64,000 nt of DNA from Gammaproteobacteria bacterium (GTDB lineage Bacteria; Pseudomonadota; Gammaproteobacteria; Nitrosococcales; Methylophagaceae): contig JAQWIT010000009.1 of NCBI GenBank assembly GCA_029248745.1, forward strand, positions 1 through 64,000. The letters run 5' to 3'. The translations under genes and the position numbers were made by a program. The notes under the pieces were generated by a model that saw nothing but the letters and a program-made list of their open reading frames with translations, ran no database searches and was not told where the DNA came from. This document shows positions 59,816 to 64,000 of the stretch, one piece after another; position 1 is the first letter of the stretch, and each line of letters begins with the position of its first letter.

Positions 59816-61366
59816 ATGAGTGAGAAGCTTTTTAAATCCACTGCTGTTGTCAGCAGTATGACTTTTTTATCCAGAATTCTCGGCTTTATCCGGGATATCG
59901 TGATTGCGCGTCTCTTTGGTGCAGGAATGGGGACAGATGTGTTTTTTGTCGCCTTTAAAATTCCAAATTTCTTACGCCGTTTATTTGCTGAAGGCGCTTT
60001 TTCTCAAGCCTTTATCCCTGTGCTCGCCGAATATCGAGAAAAGGGTGATGGTGACCTAAAATCATTAATCGCAGCAACAAGTGGTACCTTGGCTAGCATT
60101 TTGTTCATCATAACCGCCATTGGCGTGATTGCCGCACCACTCATTATTATGGTTTTTGCACCCGGTTTTATTGATGAACCAGAAAAGCTCGACTTAGCTG
60201 GTGATTTACTCAAAATCACTTTTCCTTATTTATTTTTTATTTCATTGACCGCCCTTGCTGGCTCAATTTTAAACAGTTTTGGTCAATTTGCCGTCCCCGC
60301 TTTTACGCCAGTTTTTCTTAATATTGCTTTAATTGGCTCGGCTATTTGGTTATCGCCTTATTTTGACCAGCCGGTCACTGCGTTGGCGTGGGGAGTCTTT
60401 ATTGGTGGGGTTATCCAATTATTATTCCAAATCCCCTTTTTAATTGGAATTAAGCAGTTACCACGGCCACGGTGGAACACACAAAACAGCGGTGTTAAGA
60501 AAATATTTAAACTGATGGTGCCTGCCATGTTCGGTGTTTCGGTATCGCAAATTAATTTATTACTCGATACCTTATTAGCCTCATTTTTAGTAACAGGGAG
60601 TATCTCTTGGCTGTATTACTCTGATCGGCTAGTTGAGTTTCCACTAGGGGTATTTGGTATCGCGCTAGCCACTGTTATTTTGCCCAGTTTATCCAAGAAG
60701 CATGCTTCAGCTTCTGCCAATGCCTTTTCTAATACCATTGATTGGGCTTTACGCTGGGTCTTCATCATTGCCACACCGGCCGCTTTGGGCCTCATCTTTT
60801 TGGCTGAGCCATTACTCCTCACTTTATTCCAATACGGCGCTTTTACAAGCGAACATGCTTACCAAGCCTCTCTGAGCTTAATGGCATATGGCTTAGGTTT
60901 GCTGCCCTTTATTTTTATTAAAGTGTTAGCTCCAGGCTATTATGCGAGACAGGATACGAAAACACCGGTCAAGATCGGCATCATTGCCATGGTGGTGAAT
61001 ATGGTTCTCAATATCATTCTGATGCTGCAATTTGCCCATGTTGGCCTAGCGCTCGCAACAGCATTATCAGCCGCTTTAAATGCCGGGATGTTATACAGAG
61101 GTTTAAGGAAAGAGGGCATTTACCAACCTCGTACTGGCTGGATGCGGTTTTCGCTCAAACTCTTACTGCCTAACCTTGGCTTACTGATGACCTTATACTG
61201 GTTAAATCCCAACCTGACACAATGGCTTGCAGCGTCAGGTTGGGATAGAAGTTTAATGCTATTAGGTGTTATTGCCGCTGCCGCCGCTGTCTATTTTGTC
61301 TTGCTACGCTTGGTCGGAATTCGGATTAGGCAATTGCTCAAACCCATGCCAACGGACATCAATTAA
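59816..61366 (+). CDS. murJ: Lipid II flippase MurJ
   Basis: A 516-residue membrane protein of the MVF/MOP superfamily with about 14 helices. It moves undecaprenyl-linked peptidoglycan precursor across the inner membrane. The N-terminus shows SRILGFIRDIVIARLFGAG and TDVFFVAFKIPNFLRRLFAE, and VLAPGYYARQDTKTPVKI is the conserved loop near residue 370. Convergent with the MBL protein gene at a 4-bp gap. Confidence 0.95.
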   Translation: MSEKLFKSTAVVSSMTFLSRILGFIRDIVIARLFGAGMGTDVFFVAFKIPNFLRRLFAEGAFSQAFIPVLAEYREKGDGDLKSLIAATSGTLASILFIITAIGVIAAPLIIMVFAPGFIDEPEKLDLAGDLLKITFPYLFFISLTALAGSILNSFGQFAVPAFTPVFLNIALIGSAIWLSPYFDQPVTALAWGVFIGGVIQLLFQIPFLIGIKQLPRPRWNTQNSGVKKIFKLMVPAMFGVSVSQINLLLDTLLASFLVTGSISWLYYSDRLVEFPLGVFGIALATVILPSLSKKHASASANAFSNTIDWALRWVFIIATPAALGLIFLAEPLLLTLFQYGAFTSEHAYQASLSLMAYGLGLLPFIFIKVLAPGYYARQDTKTPVKIGIIAMVVNMVLNIILMLQFAHVGLALATALSAALNAGMLYRGLRKEGIYQPRTGWMRFSLKLLLPNLGLLMTLYWLNPNLTQWLAASGWDRSLMLLGVIAAAAAVYFVLLRLVGIRIRQLLKPMPTDIN

Positions 61367-61370
61367 TCCA

Positions 61371-62321
61371 TTAAAAGCTATCTAGCTCTAGCTCTTGGAA
61401 AATACGGCCCGCATTCTTTTTAGCCAATTCTTCAAAGGTATCTAAATGTCGGTAAGCTGACTGATCAATTTGATACGCTTCATCGAGCCCTAAGTCGTCG
61501 TCTAGCAGCTTTCTAGCCTCATCTTGTAGGTAGATTAGGTAATCTTTAGTTTCTCGTGTCACGGTCGCCATATCCGTTGGTTCCCCATGGCCGGGAATGA
61601 CATGTCTAGCGCCTGTCGCTACAAATAAGTCAAATGTCTCTACCCATTTCAATGTCTCGGTTTCTGGGAAGATGGGTAACATCCGTTGATGAAATGCCAT
61701 GTCCCCTGCGATGATAACGTCTTGCTTTGGTAAATACAGTGAAATATCACCTGCTGAGTGAGCTGGGCCAAAATAAATCAGTTCAATAGGAATATCTCCT
61801 AAATGAATTGTTGATCGTTCTGAAAAGCTGATATCAGGCATAACCAATGTCGTATCAAGGCCACGGTCTTTGTTATACCCCATCATCCCTTCCAGCTCAT
61901 CAACACCGTACTTTTCTATCTCAGCAATCGCATCGTCATGGGCAATAATCTTTACGCCCAATTGTCGCCAGTAAATACTACCTAGCATGGCATGGCCCTG
62001 ACCATTTTCCAACACGACATAGCGAATGGGTTGATCTGTCACTTTCTTTATTTCATCATGTAGCGCTTTCGCTAATAAATAAGAGGCGCCAGCATTAACG
62101 ACAAGAACACCATCATTACTAACAATAAAGCTCAGATTATTATTATGACCCGCATTCTCATACGTTGGTGGCTGGGTAGCACCTATCGATGTCCATACAC
62201 CTGGCACCACTTCGACTGGCTTTGAATACAATTCAGATTCGGGATACCTATCGGCATCCGTATCAGCAAAACCATTGCTACTTAATGACAATAAGAGTGT
62301 GATGAGAGCAAGCATTCGCAT
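61371..62321 (-). CDS. Exported metallo-beta-lactamase-fold protein with altered first zinc motif
   Basis: A 316-residue protein with a signal peptide (residues 1-19). The MBL fold is clear: NNLSFIVSNDGVLVVNAG, then PAHSAGDISLYLP, IAGDMAFHQRM and VIPGHGEP, giving the second His, bridging Asp and last His. The first motif, normally HxHxDH, reads ENGQGHAMLG, keeping only the final His. Zinc site 1 is therefore incomplete. It resembles MBL proteins linked to quinoprotein/PQQ systems of methylotrophs, but no such gene is adjacent. Hydrolase activity is uncertain. Confidence 0.85.
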   Translation of the reverse strand: MRMLALITLLLSLSSNGFADTDADRYPESELYSKPVEVVPGVWTSIGATQPPTYENAGHNNNLSFIVSNDGVLVVNAGASYLLAKALHDEIKKVTDQPIRYVVLENGQGHAMLGSIYWRQLGVKIIAHDDAIAEIEKYGVDELEGMMGYNKDRGLDTTLVMPDISFSERSTIHLGDIPIELIYFGPAHSAGDISLYLPKQDVIIAGDMAFHQRMLPIFPETETLKWVETFDLFVATGARHVIPGHGEPTDMATVTRETKDYLIYLQDEARKLLDDDLGLDEAYQIDQSAYRHLDTFEELAKKNAGRIFQELELDSF

Positions 62322-62666
62322 AGGTTGATAATCCTTAAATTCATGAGTAAAAAGGGAGTCTGCTTTTTAAATAGCCTATTCCAAGTTATCAACAATTAAA
62401 ATAGGGTTTTTTAGTATTATTTTAGTTGACTCTCTGATATTGAACAAGTTCATACGTAAAATTACGACTTCGATTTTTTCCTTTTTACGAATATTGTAGC
62501 GAAGATAGCTACGTGCCAAACAAAGAGCCTAATATACACTCTATCGTACTAAAGTTTATCTATAATAGAACTTTACCTGTAAGTGAGCACTAACTTACAT
62601 ACCGTAGCCTCGCTGCACCTGCCATGGAGGCATTGTGCGTAATATAACTTGTGAGGAAGCCTGGTC
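62322..62666. other. Divergent promoter region
   Basis: 345 bp between the MBL gene and the acyl-CoA dehydrogenase gene. AT-rich, with no gene seen. A GTAGC/GCTAC repeat lies near 62500, and GAGGAAG before ATG 62667 is the ribosome site. Promoters for both genes are expected here. Confidence 0.5.
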
Positions 62667-63830
62667 ATGTATTCGGACGAATCTAAAATTCTTGAAACGG
62701 TTCAGGATATCAGCAGTACCATTATTGCCGAAAACACAGAGGCAGCAGATCGTCTTGCGCGCTGGCCTGAACGAAATATTCGCAGTTTTCAAAATGAAGG
62801 CCTCGGCGGCCTAACGATACCGGTCGAATATGGTGGCTTGGGCCATGGTACTAAGGTTCTAGCCAAAGTGTGTGAAAGCATTGGCCGATATTGTAGCAGT
62901 AGCGCGATTTGCTTTGGTATGCATGCTGTTGGTAGTGCAGTAATCGCGTCTAAAGCAACTGATTTTCAGCAAGAGAAATACCTCACGCCTATTTGCGAAG
63001 GCCAACATTTAACCAGTATTGCGCTGAGCGAAGCGGGCTCCGGCTCACAATTTTACTTGCCACAAACAAGTATGCAATATCACTCTGAATCGGAATACAA
63101 AATCAACGGCGCTAAAGCATTTGTGCTTAATGGCGGCGAAGCAGATTCTTACATTATTTCAGCTGTTGCTGAAGGTTCTGATACACCCGGTGAACAATTT
63201 AATTGCTTTATGGTCAATGCTGATGCTGTTGGACTTCAATGGGGCGAACGCTGGAAGGGCCTCGGCTTACGAGGCAATAGTAGTCGTGATTTATTCTTAA
63301 ATAATGTCAAAATCCCAGATAAAAACGTCTTAGGCCAGTTTGGCGATCAAATTTGGTATGTTTTTAATGTGATTACCCCCTATTTTTTAACGGCAATGGC
63401 TGGCACCTATTTAGGTATCGCCAAAGCCGCTATTGATGAAGTCACGAATCATATTAAAAACCGTGAAATTTCATTTAATGGCCGAGCCTTAGCCTCATCC
63501 TCTGTTATTCAATATCAATTAGGGTGTTTATGGGCTAAGTACGCTCGTTCTCGTGCATTGGTCTATTACGCAACGGAATGTTACGATATGGACCAAGGTA
63601 ACGCACTGATTGACTTATTTTCTGCTAAAGCAGAGGTTGCTGATGCGGCTATTGAGATCGTCAATGAATCAATGACACTCTGTGGCGGCTATGCTTACCG
63701 TGAGAAGTCAACTTTAGACCGATTATTGCGAGATGCGCGTGCAGCGCATGTCATGACGCCTACGACAGATATATTAAGGATTTGGACCGGTCGTTCGATA
63801 CTTGAACAGCCACTATTAGCAGATACATGA
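62667..63830 (+). CDS. Acyl-CoA dehydrogenase-family flavoprotein
   Basis: A 387-residue protein with the three ACAD domains: an N-terminal helical domain (GLGGLTIPVEYGGLG), a middle beta domain (SIALSEAGSGSQF, AKAFVLNGGEADSY) and a C-terminal helical domain (ESMTLCGGYAYREKSTLDRL). The stretch that usually carries the catalytic Glu as YEGT reads HVMTPTTDILRIW, so the base is not in the usual place; this variant may be another ACAD subfamily or a flavin monooxygenase relative. It overlaps the next gene by four bases. Confidence 0.88.
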   Translation: MYSDESKILETVQDISSTIIAENTEAADRLARWPERNIRSFQNEGLGGLTIPVEYGGLGHGTKVLAKVCESIGRYCSSSAICFGMHAVGSAVIASKATDFQQEKYLTPICEGQHLTSIALSEAGSGSQFYLPQTSMQYHSESEYKINGAKAFVLNGGEADSYIISAVAEGSDTPGEQFNCFMVNADAVGLQWGERWKGLGLRGNSSRDLFLNNVKIPDKNVLGQFGDQIWYVFNVITPYFLTAMAGTYLGIAKAAIDEVTNHIKNREISFNGRALASSSVIQYQLGCLWAKYARSRALVYYATECYDMDQGNALIDLFSAKAEVADAAIEIVNESMTLCGGYAYREKSTLDRLLRDARAAHVMTPTTDILRIWTGRSILEQPLLADT

Positions 63831-64000
63831 GCAGCAGAATATCATTACTCTCTACCGGTGAAGACCTACTTACTTATCTTAATAATAATCTCAGCGCTGG
63901 CGTCTTTCTAGAACACAACGATTTACCTCAAAACCTCTATGCCGCTTTAGAGCAAAGTTCTGGTGAACCTGACATTATCGTTCTAGGATTGAATGTAGAA
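63827..64000 (+). CDS. Unknown protein, N-terminal 58 residues (cut by window edge)
   Basis: The ATG overlaps the stop of the acyl-CoA dehydrogenase gene (ATGA), so the two are translationally coupled. The visible part reads MSSRISLLSTGEDLLTYLNN, then VFLEHNDLPQNLY and PDIIVLGLNVE. No signal peptide and no recognised family. The alternating hydrophobic DIIVLGLN suggests an alpha/beta fold. Confidence 0.6.
   Translation, partial: MSSRISLLSTGEDLLTYLNNNLSAGVFLEHNDLPQNLYAALEQSSGEPDIIVLGLNVE

Overview
The window is chromosomal DNA from an AT-leaning gammaproteobacterium. Housekeeping blocks have a gammaproteobacterial layout: rpsU-yqeY-dnaG-rpoD followed by tRNA-Ile2, tsaD divergent from rpsU, hemA-prfA divergent from a TPR lipoprotein-lolB-ispE-tRNA-Gln-prs-rplY-pth-ychF block, gpmI-envC-ctpA, and recF-gyrB. 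A four-gene tetrahydromethanopterin/methanofuran-type operon (49.7-52.9 kb) marks a one-carbon metaboliser. XylM-like hydroxylase sequences point to hydrocarbon oxidation. Together these suggest a marine-type lineage near Methylophaga, Cycloclasticus or Methylococcales. That placement is inference; no rRNA or marker tree is available here.

Layout. 0-1.5 kb: C-terminus of a XylM-like membrane di-iron hydroxylase, its [2Fe-2S] ferredoxin, a structured non-coding stretch ending in a 29-bp inverted repeat, and a 5'-truncated TonB receptor remnant. 1.5-20.4 kb: mostly housekeeping genes (LOG, purD, tsaC, hemF, prfA, hemA, lolB, ispE, prs, rplY, pth, ychF, trmL, mltD, umuC, lexA) with three tRNAs and dead copies of a small DUF1059-like gene and a GGDEF/EAL gene. 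20.5-28.3 kb: accessory DNA with a dead aldehyde dehydrogenase, a DNA-damage operon (split photolyase, VOC protein, AlkB), a dead SDR, an unrecognised His/Ala-rich exported protein, three tiny membrane proteins, a renalase-like flavoprotein and a GPx-like protein. 28.6-44 kb: macromolecular synthesis operon, tsaD, plsY, folate genes, gpsA-secB-grx-rhodanese, gpmI-envC-ctpA. 44-48.2 kb: a dead two-receiver regulator, then a duplicated pair of unusual glutathione transferases; in one copy the first gene's N-terminal part is replaced by the N-terminus of a XylM-like hydroxylase. 48.5-64 kb: LysE transporter, dead DUF924 gene, methanopterin operon, NDH-2, gyrB, recF, oxyR, dead SCO gene, murJ, an MBL-fold protein, an acyl-CoA dehydrogenase and the start of an unknown gene.

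Two themes stand out. First, XylM-like sequences, a ferredoxin and GST genes share sequence and architecture. This suggests a modular hydroxylase plus glutathione-conjugation system that has been duplicated and recombined. Second, at least eight recognisable genes are broken by in-frame stops, small frameshifts or truncation, mostly signalling or accessory functions, while the core genes are intact. This looks like ongoing gene loss in the lineage.
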